The notes beneath the pieces are model-generated. The model ran no database searches and had not been told where the DNA came from. It saw only the letters and a list, made by a program, of their open reading frames with translations. Position numbers and translations under genes: made by a program. Positions 51,441 to 59,498 of a stretch of 64,000 nucleotides of DNA are shown piece after piece; position 1 is the stretch's first letter, and every line of letters starts with the position of its first letter. Source of the stretch: Streptomyces violaceoruber (GTDB taxonomy: Bacteria; Actinomycetota; Actinomycetes; Streptomycetales; Streptomycetaceae); assembly GCA_000720805.1 (NCBI GenBank), contig JODI01000007.1:62001-126000 (forward strand), in the 5' to 3' direction.

Positions 51441-53423
51441 TCACCCGCCGACGCGACGCGTCACGTTCAGCAGGTACTCCTTCCTGTTCAGCGGGTTGTG
51501 GTCGGTGCGCGGTCGACTCGGAGCCGTGCCCCGCCCGACCGGCGCGTAGTGGTCGAACCCGCTCTCCAGTTCACCCTCACCCCGGGTGAGACCCGGAAGT
51601 CGCTGTTCCAGTTCATGTACCCGATCAGCCGGAACCACACCCTCCAGTACGCCGGAGTCGTCCCGCGTCTCGGTGGTCTGCGGTACGGCCCGCAGGGCGG
51701 CCAGCACCGGGAGCAGGGCGCCGAGGGTGTCCGCGGGCGCCTCGACGCGGAAGCGGTGCATCGGTTCGTACACCGTGGTGCCCGCCCGGCGCAGGGCCTC
51801 GATCAAAACCAGCGGGGTCAGTCCGCGGAAGTCGGCGCCGGTGCTGGACATGCTCTTGTCGAAGCCCTGGTGGGCGTGGCTCTGGCGCGGTGAGTAGCCG
51901 CTGTGGGTCATGGTGACCGTGCAGTCGGTGACCTGCCAGCCGTGCAGTCCCTGTTGGAGGGTGTCGAGCACGGTGTCCTCGACGGCCTTGAAGAAGGCGT
52001 ACGGCATGGACCCGAGCTCCACCTCCAGCCGGAAGCCGACCCCGGACCCGACCGGGGCGGGATCGACGCGCAGGCCGACGGTTGCCAGGAACGGGTTGGG
52101 GTCCTTCTTGTTGAACTCGACCGCCGCGCCCGTCCCGGCCGGCCGCTCGACGCACAGGGGCGTGGTCTTCCGGAAGCCGACGTCGAGCCCGAAGTCGTCG
52201 GCGAGGGTGGCCTGCACGACCTCCTTCTGCACCTCTCCGTAGAGGGACACGGAGATCTCCCGCCGGACCTCGTCGTGCCGCAGGTCGATCAGCGGGTCCT
52301 GCTCGGCGAGCTGGGTGAGCGCGAGGTGCAGGGCCCGCCGGTCCGTACCCGGGCCGGGGACGACGACCGTTTCGAGGGTGGGCGGGGCGAAGAAGTGGCC
52401 GGGTGCCTTGGGGGGTTCTCCGAGGGCGTCACCGATCCGGATGTCCGCGAGGCCCCACAGTTTGGCGATCCGGCCCGCGGACACCGTGTCCCGGCGTACA
52501 TCCGTGCCGTGCTCGAAGACGCTGATGGCGGTGATCCGGCCGTCCTCGCGGGCGTCGACGTCCGGGGCGGCGAAGGGGACGCGGTCGCGGGTGCGCAGCG
52601 TGCCGGAGAACATCCGGGCGTACGCGATCTTCTCCCCCGCCGGGCCTCGCTCGACCTTGAACACCGTGCCGGATACCGGGCCGTCGGGGTCACCACCGGC
52701 AGCGGGGAGCATCTCCCTGATCCCCGCGGTCAGTTCGGGCACGCCGGCGCCGGTGACGGCGGAGCCGAAGTACACGGGGTGCACCAGGGCCTGCCCGGTC
52801 CGGGCCGCGAGGGCGGCGCGCAGCCGGGCGTCGGAGAGGGTGCCGCCGAGGTAGGCGGCCAGCAGGTCGTCGTCCTGGTCGGCGAGGACGTCGAGGGCGG
52901 CAGGGCCGAGACCGGCGGTGAAGCGGGCATCGCGGGCGCCGAGTCCGGTGGTCGTTCCCATCGGTACGACGGCGGCCGTGAGCCGTTCGGAGATCTGCCG
53001 CAGCACGCCCTCGTACCGGGCGCCCCCGCGGTCGATCTTGTTGACGAAGACGAGCGTGGGGATGCGCAGGCGTTGCAGCGTCCGCATGAGGACGCGCGTC
53101 TGCGCCTGGACGCCCTCCACGGCCGACACCACCAGCACTGCCCCGTCGAGAACGCCGAGGACCCGCTCCACCTCGGCGATGAAGTCGGGGTGGCCGGGAG
53201 TGTCGATGAGATTGACCGTCACGTCGTCGAGCGCGAAGGAGACGACGGCGGACTTGATGGTGATCCCACGCCGGCGCTCCAGCGCGAGGGTGTCTGTCTG
53301 GGTGTTTCCGGCGTCGACGCTGCCGATCTCGTCGATCACGCCGACCGAGTGCAGCAGCCGCTCGGTCAGGCTGGTCTTACCTGCGTCGACGTGCGCGAGA
53401 ATTCCGAGGTTGAGCAAGTGCAC
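51441..53423 (-). CDS. otrA: Ribosomal protection GTPase of the Otr(A)/Tet(M) type
   Basis: 660 residues, an EF-G-like translational GTPase. G1 AHVDAGKTSLTERLL, switch regions RGITIKSAVVSF, G3 DTPGHPDFIAEV, G4 VNKIDRGG are intact. Domain IV and V features include TMTHSGYSPRQSHAHQGFDK and the C-terminal MHRFRVEAPADTLGAL region, as in tetracycline ribosomal protection proteins, which remove tetracycline from the ribosome. Similarity is closer to the Streptomyces Otr(A) branch. The start is a GTG at 53421-53423; its AAAGGA is 11 bases away, too far to be strong, and an upstream leader ORF overlaps it. Whether it gives resistance or has another role is not shown. Confidence 0.88.
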   Translation of the reverse strand: MHLLNLGILAHVDAGKTSLTERLLHSVGVIDEIGSVDAGNTQTDTLALERRRGITIKSAVVSFALDDVTVNLIDTPGHPDFIAEVERVLGVLDGAVLVVSAVEGVQAQTRVLMRTLQRLRIPTLVFVNKIDRGGARYEGVLRQISERLTAAVVPMGTTTGLGARDARFTAGLGPAALDVLADQDDDLLAAYLGGTLSDARLRAALAARTGQALVHPVYFGSAVTGAGVPELTAGIREMLPAAGGDPDGPVSGTVFKVERGPAGEKIAYARMFSGTLRTRDRVPFAAPDVDAREDGRITAISVFEHGTDVRRDTVSAGRIAKLWGLADIRIGDALGEPPKAPGHFFAPPTLETVVVPGPGTDRRALHLALTQLAEQDPLIDLRHDEVRREISVSLYGEVQKEVVQATLADDFGLDVGFRKTTPLCVERPAGTGAAVEFNKKDPNPFLATVGLRVDPAPVGSGVGFRLEVELGSMPYAFFKAVEDTVLDTLQQGLHGWQVTDCTVTMTHSGYSPRQSHAHQGFDKSMSSTGADFRGLTPLVLIEALRRAGTTVYEPMHRFRVEAPADTLGALLPVLAALRAVPQTTETRDDSGVLEGVVPADRVHELEQRLPGLTRGEGELESGFDHYAPVGRGTAPSRPRTDHNPLNRKEYLLNVTRRVGG

Positions 53424-53487
53424 GAAGCGTCATGTCCTTTGACGTGGGGGGCATTCCTTCCGGGGCGAACATGAACGGTGCGCGCAT
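53377..53487 (-). CDS. Possible leader peptide overlapping the ribosomal protection gene
   Basis: A 36-codon frame starts ATG at 53487 (MRAPFMFAPEGMPPTSKDMT and on, ending NSRARRRR) and stops with TAA at 53377, 44 bases inside the main gene in another frame. AGGAG lies five bases before its ATG, a better ribosome site than that of the main gene. Four Met codons and a run of four Arg codons at the end are unusual. Its translation could control access to the main start. It may also be fortuitous. Confidence 0.45.
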   Translation of the reverse strand: MRAPFMFAPEGMPPTSKDMTLRALAQPRNSRARRRR

Positions 53488-53788
53488 TGCTGCTCCTGGG
53501 GGGTGCGGAAAACAAGGTCAGGACAAGTGCAGCAGCCAGGAGCACTCGACGGCAACGGATTAATGCTCAACCGGGCGGGTGCGGGGCGCTCGCCTCCGGG
53601 TCGCGACAGCCGTACCGGACCGGTGCGGGCGTATCCGGCTCGGTGGTCGGTCGCCGCCGAGATCGTCGCGCTGCGCCGTGGCGGCAGCGGCGCCCCGCTG
53701 ACGGCGGGACCGATTCATCCGGCCGGCTCCCCGTCCCGGAGGTGATCCGCCGGCCCGCGTGGACGGCGCCGTCGGCCTTCCCGAGCCG
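53488..53788. other. Intergenic region upstream of the ribosomal protection gene
   Basis: Its first part holds the leader hairpin. An AT-richer island (GGATTAATGCTCAACC, about 53557-53572) could be the promoter of the leftward gene. The rest, up to the kinase stop at 53789, is GC-rich and I see no supported gene. Confidence 0.5.
53491..53544 (-). promoter_or_regulatory. Hairpin masking the leader ribosome binding site
   Basis: On the minus-strand message TGCTCCTGG (53544-53536) pairs perfectly with CCAGGAGCA (53499-53491); the second arm contains the AGGAG of the leader ORF. The loop is 36 bases. An alternative shorter pairing, GCTGCT (53536-53531) with AGCAGC (53494-53489), competes for the same region. 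Such mutually exclusive structures suit attenuation control of resistance genes. Confidence 0.5.
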
Positions 53789-54700
53789 TCAGGCGCCGTG
53801 CCGTCGGTGGTCCTCGACGACCGCCTCCAAGTGGCGCAGCGCCCTCGTCACCCGGGCGGGGTCCGCCTGGAAGTACGGGTCCTCCGGTACCGGCAGCGAA
53901 CCGGCCACCACCCAGCCGCGGGCGCGTGCCCAGGTCGCGTCGTCGTGGCCGACCGCCTCCCGGAAGACGTCCCGCGCCGGGCCGGGCAGGAACTTCCAGA
54001 AGGGCAGCAGGTCCACCGCCGGGTCGGCCACCGCCAGCGTGCCGAAGTCGATGACCGCGCTGAGCCTGCCGTTCACGGTCAGCAGGTTCCCGGTGTCGAG
54101 GTCGCCGTGGATCCACACCGGCGGGCGGTCCCAGGCGGGGGCGGCGAGGGCCGTCTCCCAGACCTCCGTCACGGCGTCCGTGTCGACGAGACCGGTCCTG
54201 GCCAGCGCCTCGATCTTGGGCCGGACGCGGGCCTCGGCGGCCACGGAGTCCCGTTCGTCGCCCATCGGGACCCCCCTGAAGGCGTTGCTCTGCTCGGGGC
54301 CGGGCCCGTCCGTGGCGTCGATCGCCTGGAGGGCCGTGAGGAACCCGGCGAGTTCGCGTGCGGCCTGGACGGGGTCGGCCAGTGACTCGGTCGTCGCCGT
54401 GTCCCCCTCCAGCCACCGGTACACCGACCACGGGTACGGGTAGCCCTCGCCGGGTTCACCCCGGGCGACCGGTTCGGAGACGGGCAGGGGCAGCCGCGGT
54501 GCCAGTCGCGGCAGCCAGCGGTGTTCGCGTTCCACCTGTCCCACCCAGTGCGCGTAGCGCGGCAGCCGGACGGACAGGTCGCTGCCGAGTCGGAAGGTGG
54601 CGTTGTCCATGCCGGACCGCTCCACCGGGGTGACGGGAAGGTGCGCCCACTGCGGGAACTGGGCGGCCAGCAGACGGCGTACGAGGGAGGCGTCTATCAT
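53789..54700 (-). CDS. Aminoglycoside phosphotransferase (APH)-family kinase
   Basis: 303 residues. Kinase-like fold with VERSGMDNATFRLGSDLSVR (nucleotide loop and beta-3 region), the catalytic Brenner motif VWIHGDLDTGNLL with Asp and Asn, and the metal-binding AVIDFGTLAVADPAVDLLPF. This pattern fits the Streptomyces APH(3'')-like or macrolide kinase relatives; many such proteins act on metabolites, not drugs. GGACGG lies seven bases before the ATG at 54700. It is upstream and on the same strand as the ribosomal protection gene, but a 365-base gap separates them. Confidence 0.88.
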   Translation of the reverse strand: MIDASLVRRLLAAQFPQWAHLPVTPVERSGMDNATFRLGSDLSVRLPRYAHWVGQVEREHRWLPRLAPRLPLPVSEPVARGEPGEGYPYPWSVYRWLEGDTATTESLADPVQAARELAGFLTALQAIDATDGPGPEQSNAFRGVPMGDERDSVAAEARVRPKIEALARTGLVDTDAVTEVWETALAAPAWDRPPVWIHGDLDTGNLLTVNGRLSAVIDFGTLAVADPAVDLLPFWKFLPGPARDVFREAVGHDDATWARARGWVVAGSLPVPEDPYFQADPARVTRALRHLEAVVEDHRRHGA

Positions 54701-54810
54701 CACGCCGTCCAGTTCAGTGGGCGGCACACCCGGCGTCCAACGAATTACGGGTTGCCGGCCCGATGCCCGGTCGGCTCGGGTGCGGCGCGGGCGGTGGAAC
54801 GGGTGGCCCG

Positions 54811-55311
54811 TCAGCGGGGCGGCAGCGGGTGCAGGGTGACGTCCCCGAGGCGGCCGTCGGTCACTGTCGCGGTCATGTAGGTGCAGTGGGGCTCGCGACG
54901 GCGGTCGGTGGGAGAGCCGGGGTTGAGCAGGCGCAGGCCGGTGGGGGCGGTGGTGTCCCACGGGATGTGGCTGTGCCCGAAGACCAGGACGTCGGTGTCG
55001 GGGAAGCGGGCGGCGCAGCGCGTCTCGCGGCCCTGGGCGGGGCCCGTCTCATGGACCACGGCGAAGCGCAGGCCGTCCAGGTCGGCGTACGCGGTCTCGG
55101 GCAGGCGGGCGCGCAACGGCGGTCCGTCGTTGTTGCCGTACACGGCGACGAGCCGACGGCTGCGGCCCTCCAGCAGGTCGAAGGTGGCCTCGTCGACCCA
55201 GTCCCCGGCGTGGAACACGACGTCCGCCCGCGGGAGTTCGGCGAGCAGCGGCGCCGGGAGCTCCTTGGCGCGCTTGGGGAGGTGGGTGTCGGACATCAGC
55301 AGCAGACGCAC
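54811..55311 (-). CDS. YfcE/MJ0936-type metallophosphoesterase
   Basis: 166 residues from a GTG at 55311. Metal ligands follow the calcineurin-like pattern: LLMSDTHLPKRAKEL (Asp, His), VVFHAGDWVDEATF (Asp), VYGNNDGPPLRARL (Asn), FAVVHETGPAQG (His) and VFGHSHIPWDT (His pair). The length and motifs fit small phosphodiesterases. Repeat copy C lies 12 bases upstream, but the N-terminus is complete. It may be co-transcribed with the kinase 110 bases downstream. Confidence 0.9.
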   Translation of the reverse strand: MRLLLMSDTHLPKRAKELPAPLLAELPRADVVFHAGDWVDEATFDLLEGRSRRLVAVYGNNDGPPLRARLPETAYADLDGLRFAVVHETGPAQGRETRCAARFPDTDVLVFGHSHIPWDTTAPTGLRLLNPGSPTDRRREPHCTYMTATVTDGRLGDVTLHPLPPR

Positions 55312-55323
55312 GAGGCCAGCCTA

Positions 55324-55474
55324 GGGCCCTTCTGATGGATCTCCGTGGGAGAAGGAGCGGCGTTCGGTGCGTGCGATCGCCGTGCGGCATGGGGGTGCCC
55401 CGCTCGAGCGAAGTCGAGAGTGGGGGAGTGCGTGCCGGGCGTCGCGACGCCGCGGAGATCCATCAGAAGGGCCC
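55324..55474 (+). repeat. Copy C of the small repeat, complete with terminal inverted repeats (MITE-like)
   Basis: 151 bases bounded by GGGCCCTTCTGATGGATCTC (CG) at 55324-55345 and its perfect inverse CGGAGATCCATCAGAAGGGC (CC) at 55453-55474. The left part matches copy A, the right part matches inverted copy B. The middle is replaced by a hairpin-rich stretch (CCCCGCTCGAGCGAAGTCGA, 55399-55418) that I recognise as another common Streptomyces repeat. The base pair TA precedes the left end in all three copies. It carries no transposase, so it would depend on one from elsewhere. Confidence 0.85.
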
Positions 55475-55893
55475 CAGGGCGAGCGGTCGCGGGTGGTGTG
55501 CCCCGCGCCGGGCGCCGGCGATGTGGCGCTGCGGGACAGGTGTCCCGGCCGTCCCGTCAGGCGTTGCGGACCCGCGCCGGACGCGCCGCGCAGGAGTTGG
55601 CCGCCGTTCCGCCGGCCGGATGCTCGCGCATCGGGCTCCGGTCCTCTTCCGGGCGTGGGCAGCCGACGGTCACCGTGACCCAACTCTCCAGCGGGAAGGC
55701 CCAGTTGCCGTTTCCCGCTCCAGCTCGGCCGAGCGCCTGGATCCGCTGGGCGAGGACATACGGCCGACCGGGCCACGGCGGCGCGCTGCCGGGGGGCCGG
55801 ATGTGGAGAACTCCCGTCGCGACGCTAGCATCTGGGCCACGCGCAGCAGCTCATCAGGCACGCGGCGAGAAACCCAAGGGGGCCCTGAGACCG
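55475..55893. other. Intergenic region upstream of the GT2 gene
   Basis: 419 bases between repeat copy C and the glycosyltransferase. No frame with a credible start and Streptomyces codon use is supported on either strand. A TAGCAT -10-like box within CGACGCTAGCATCTGGG (about 55820-55840) may drive the glycosyltransferase gene. Confidence 0.5.
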
Positions 55894-57846
55894 ATGCCGG
55901 TCAAGGTCAGCGTCATCGTTCCCGTCTACAACCCGGGGATCTACATCGAGGACTGCGTCTCCTCGCTGCTGCGGCAGTCCCTGCCGCCCGACGAGTACGA
56001 AATGATCTTCGTCGACGACGGATCCACCGACGCGACACCCGCCCGGCTCGACGCGCTCGCCGCCGAGAACCCCCGGGTCAAGGTGATCCACCAGGAGCCC
56101 TCCGGCTGGTCGGGCAAGCCGCGCAACGTCGGCATCGCCGCCTCCGAGGGCGAGTACGTGATGTTCGTCGACAACGACGACTACCTCGGCGACGAGGCAC
56201 TGGAGCGGATGTACGACTACGGCGTGGCCAACGGCGCCGACGTCGTCATCGGCAAGATGGCCGGCAAGGGCCGTGGCGTGCCGGTGGAGCTGTTCCGCCG
56301 CAACCGTCCGCGCGCCAGTGTCGAGAACGCCCCGCTGATCGACAGCCTCACCCCGCACAAGATGTTCCGGCGGGCGTTCCTCGACGACATCGGGCTGCGT
56401 TTCCCCGAGGGCCGGCGGCGGCTGGAGGACCACGTCTTCGTCACCGAGGCGTTCCTGCGCGCCGACAACGTGTCGGTGCTCAGCGACTACGTCTGCTACT
56501 ACCACGTCAAGCGCGAGGACGCGTCCAACGCGGGCTTCCAGCGCTTCGACCCGGTCGGCTACTTCAAGAACCTGCGCGAGGCCCTCGACGTGGTCGATCG
56601 GTGCACCGAGCCGGGTGCCCTGCGAGACCGGCTCCACCGGCGGTGGCTGCGGATCGAGATGGTCGAGCGGATGCGCGGCCGGCGTCTGCTGGACGCGCCC
56701 GAGGACTACCGCAAGGAACTCTTCGAGGAGATCCGCGAGGTCGTCGTGGAGCGTTTCGGGCCCGGTGTCGCGGCGGGGCTGCCGCTGACCCAGCGGACGA
56801 TCGCCGGTCTGATCGCCACCGACCGGTTCGACGACGTCGTGGCGTTCGCCGAGTGGGAGGCCTCCATCGCCCTGAGTACCGAGCCCGGAAGCATCCGGTG
56901 GGAGGACGGCACGCTGAAGATCGACCTGAGTGCCGAGTACCGGGTCGGGGGGCAGCCGATGACGTTCCCGGCCGGTCCGGCCGGTGCCGCGCCCGCCGAT
57001 CCTCCGAAGGACGTGGCGGAGGCGATCGGCCGGGTGGGTGCCGACACCGTGGCCCAGTTCGGGAAGGCCACGGCGGATTTGCTGCTGCGCGAACGCGCCA
57101 GCTCCGCCCAGTACTTCCAGCCCGTGGAGTTCACCCGGGAGATCGTTCCCGTGGCGGGGGGCGAGCAGGTCCGGCTGGTGCTGCGGACCACGGCCACCGT
57201 CGATCCCGCCACCGCGGCGGACGGCACCGCGCCGGACAGCGGACTGTGGGACGCCCGCGTGCGGGTCAGGCTGGGCGGCTGGACCAAGGAGGGCCGGCTG
57301 GGTCCGGTCCCCCACAAGGGCAAGGCGGCGGCCCCCGCCGGTGTGGTGGCCGGCCGGGTGGTGCTGCCGTACTGGACCGACCGGGGCCACCTCGCCCTGG
57401 ACCTCGACCGCGCGGGCCGGCGGCTGGGTCTGTCCGCGCTCGCCCCCGAGGACGTCACCGTCACCGGCGACCGGCTGCGCGCGCCCCTGCCGCTGTACGT
57501 GCCCGGCGACACCGAGGCCCTGCTGCGGCTCACCGGCCCCACCCCCACCGACGTACCCGCCACGCTCTCCCCGGACGCGGACGGCTCCGGGGCACGTCTG
57601 GAGGCCACGCTGCCCGTCGGTGGCCTCAAGGGCCCGGCCCGGCAGCTCGCGCTGTGCCCGGCGCCCACGGCGGAGGAGCGCCGCTTCTTGACGCTGCCGG
57701 TCGCCGTGCGCGCGGGTGCGGGCTCGGTCCAGGTCGTACGTCCGGCTGGCCCCGGCGCTGTACGGCAGCTGGCGCGCACGGTGCGGCGGGTGCTCGGCCG
57801 GGTCCGTGCGAAGGCGGCGGCCGTGATCAAGGCACGACGGACCTGA
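55894..57846 (+). CDS. GT2-family glycosyltransferase with long C-terminal region
   Basis: 650 residues. GT-A domain (about 1-230): VSVIVPVYNPGIYIEDCVSS, EMIFVDDGSTDATPARLDAL, GWSGKPRNVGIAASEGEYVM and the metal-binding FVDNDDYLGDEALE, then RRLEDHVFVTEAFLRAD as the catalytic-base region. The second half is mostly beta-strand (LSAEYRVGGQPMTF and further repeats) with a basic C-terminus, a layout seen in Streptomyces cell-wall polymer glycosyltransferases. AAGGGGG lies ten bases before the ATG. It is convergent with the methyltransferase gene. Product unknown. Confidence 0.9.
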   Translation: MPVKVSVIVPVYNPGIYIEDCVSSLLRQSLPPDEYEMIFVDDGSTDATPARLDALAAENPRVKVIHQEPSGWSGKPRNVGIAASEGEYVMFVDNDDYLGDEALERMYDYGVANGADVVIGKMAGKGRGVPVELFRRNRPRASVENAPLIDSLTPHKMFRRAFLDDIGLRFPEGRRRLEDHVFVTEAFLRADNVSVLSDYVCYYHVKREDASNAGFQRFDPVGYFKNLREALDVVDRCTEPGALRDRLHRRWLRIEMVERMRGRRLLDAPEDYRKELFEEIREVVVERFGPGVAAGLPLTQRTIAGLIATDRFDDVVAFAEWEASIALSTEPGSIRWEDGTLKIDLSAEYRVGGQPMTFPAGPAGAAPADPPKDVAEAIGRVGADTVAQFGKATADLLLRERASSAQYFQPVEFTREIVPVAGGEQVRLVLRTTATVDPATAADGTAPDSGLWDARVRVRLGGWTKEGRLGPVPHKGKAAAPAGVVAGRVVLPYWTDRGHLALDLDRAGRRLGLSALAPEDVTVTGDRLRAPLPLYVPGDTEALLRLTGPTPTDVPATLSPDADGSGARLEATLPVGGLKGPARQLALCPAPTAEERRFLTLPVAVRAGAGSVQVVRPAGPGAVRQLARTVRRVLGRVRAKAAAVIKARRT

Positions 57847-58034
57847 CGGCCGGCGGTCCGCCGGAGGTGGCGGCCGGCCCCCGGGCCGGCTCGCCCGCCT
57901 GCGGGCGGCAGGAGGCGGTACGCGGACGACGCCCGGCACCCGGACGGGCTCGCGGTCCCGGAGCCGGGAAGCGCTCGCCGCACGGCGTCGAGCCGCCGCT
58001 GTCGCGCCCGAGCACGCAACGCGCCCTCACGCGC

Positions 58035-58088
58035 GGAGGCGGAGCAGGTCCGGTCTGCTGTCGCCTCGACCGGACCTGCTCCGCCTCC
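58035..58088. terminator. Strong bidirectional terminator, perfect 21-bp stem
   Basis: GGAGGCGGAGCAGGTCCGGT plus C (58035-58055) is perfectly complementary to 58068-58088 with a 12-base loop. It lies 26 bases from the methyltransferase stop and 188 bases after the GT2 stop, between convergent genes. Confidence 0.85.
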
Positions 58089-58113
58089 TACGAGGGCCTG
58101 CGCGGCCCGGATC

Positions 58114-58917
58114 TCAGCGGCTGACGGAGATGTTCTCCAGCGCCTTGCGCAGCGGCTCCCAGCCGCGGGAGCGTCCGACCCCGAGGTTGCGCGCCTTCAC
58201 CAGCGCGCGCCAGAACGGCGCCTGCACCAGGGTCTCCGGCGTCACCGCCTGCACCCGCTCCAGGATCGCCTCGGGCACCTTCTGCGGGTCGGGCACCTTG
58301 AACTCGGCCATGATCTCGTCGTACTTGTCGTGCAGCGTGGTGTTGTCCGGGTCGGCGCCGAAGACGACGAGCTGACCGGTGGGCTGCGTGTCGACCAGGA
58401 CGGTGACGAGGTCGGGGCGGTAGCGGTTGAGGACCTCCACCACCTTGTAGACGTCACCGGTCCAGGCGCCGGTGTGCCGGTCGCGGGCGGCCTCGTCGAT
58501 GTTGCGCGGCAGCATGTCGTCGAGGACGATCACGCTTCCCCAGTCCGAGTGCTTCTCCACGTTCATGAAGTCGCGCAGCGCGTACTCGAACAGGTGCATG
58601 CCGTCGATGAACGACAGGTCGAGCGTGGTGCGCCGCCAGTAACCGATGGGGCTGCGGCCCTTGCGCAGGTTGCGCACCGGGTGCCGGCCGCCCTTGAGGT
58701 GCTGGAGGGGGTTCTCACGGGCGAAGAAGTCGTCACTGGTGGCCTTCACCAGATGGACGTCGCAGCGGATCTCGGTGACCACCTTGAAGGCCGGGTCGAT
58801 GGCGATACTGGGGACACGGGACAACGTCAGGCTGCGGCCGTCGTTGACGCCGATCTCCAGGTAGTTGCGGTTGGCGCTGACCTTGTGCAGCTCCCGGAGG
58901 AACTCATGGCGTTTCAC
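58114..58917 (-). CDS. Class I SAM-dependent methyltransferase (Methyltransf_24-like)
   Basis: 267 residues from a GTG at 58917. SAM-binding start NYLEIGVNDGRSLTLSRVPS and IAIDPAFKVVTEIRCDVHLV; TTLDLSFIDGMHLFEYALRD gives the Asp-containing strand and IVLDDMLPRNIDE a metal-binding-like DD pair, as in CmcI-type or glycan-linked methyltransferases. The start overlaps the stop of the preceding frame by four bases. It is the last gene of a leftward unit with the Rml genes, so it may methylate a sugar in a nucleotide-sugar or glycan pathway; inference from position. Confidence 0.85.
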   Translation of the reverse strand: MKRHEFLRELHKVSANRNYLEIGVNDGRSLTLSRVPSIAIDPAFKVVTEIRCDVHLVKATSDDFFARENPLQHLKGGRHPVRNLRKGRSPIGYWRRTTLDLSFIDGMHLFEYALRDFMNVEKHSDWGSVIVLDDMLPRNIDEAARDRHTGAWTGDVYKVVEVLNRYRPDLVTVLVDTQPTGQLVVFGADPDNTTLHDKYDEIMAEFKVPDPQKVPEAILERVQAVTPETLVQAPFWRALVKARNLGVGRSRGWEPLRKALENISVSR

Positions 58918-59498
58918 GCGGGCGACTCCTTGCGGATTCGAGGAAGGGCTTCGTGCAGGGCAGAACGCCGGTCACGCAGCGGCGGCAGGCCCAGGGACTG
59001 CCGGCGGCCGTGCGCGAGGGCGCTGTAGGCGGGTCGGGGCGCGGGCCGGACGAAGGCCGCGCCGCCGACCGGGTGCACCCGGTCCGGGTCGGCCCCGAGG
59101 AGGAACACCTCGCGGGCCAGGTCGTACCAGGTGGTCTCTCCGGAGCTGGTGGCGTGCGGTACACCACTCACGTCCCGGCCGGTCCGGGGGCCGAGGCCGG
59201 GCGATCCGCTCGGCGACGTCGGCGCTCCGGGCCGGCTGCCGCGCCGGCCGTCGACGACGACGTCCACGGTGTCGCGGCGGGCCTCGGGCTCGGTCATCGT
59301 GCGGACGAGGCCGCGGCCGCGGACGCCGCACCGCGACTCCAGCCGGGGGCGGTCGAGTTCGAGGTCGCCGAGGGTGCCGGCGCGCGTGAGCTCATCCAGC
59401 ACGGTGACGCGGGGCGCGGCGGGCTCCTCGGACGCGCGGCGGGTGCGGACGTGGGCGGAGCCGATGAACCCGGCGGCGCCGGTGACGAGGAGGTTCAT
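58914..59498 (-). pseudogene. RmlB::RmlD chimera left by an internal deletion
   Basis: 194 codons. The first ~75 residues resemble the start of dTDP-glucose 4,6-dehydratase: MNLLVTGAAGFIGSAHVRTR, then VTVLDELTRAGTLGDLELDR. From about residue 115 it resembles the end of dTDP-4-dehydrorhamnose reductase: PHATSSGETTWYDLAREVFL, DPDRVHPVGGAAFVRPAPRP and LHEALPRIRKE. The dehydratase Tyr-x3-Lys and the reductase NAD domain are both missing, so neither enzyme can work. The frame remains open and overlaps both neighbours by four bases, so translation is preserved. Most likely a deletion joined adjacent rmlB and rmlD genes. Confidence 0.8.

Noticed and set aside
53503..53745. Possible 80-residue gene on the plus strand between the ribosomal protection gene and the kinase
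   Set aside because: No ribosome site, no recognisable motif, and composition like shadow frames; the region is better explained as promoter and leader.
53789..54700. Calling the APH-family gene a specific aminoglycoside resistance gene
   Set aside because: The motifs show only the kinase fold; many Streptomyces members act on other substrates and no resistance-specific signature is visible by eye.
55345..55893. Upstream extension of the GT2 frame through repeat copy C, giving a protein of about 830 residues
   Set aside because: The extension is low-complexity, crosses a noncoding repeat and lacks a ribosome site; AAGGGGG and a typical GT2 N-terminus mark the ATG at 55894.
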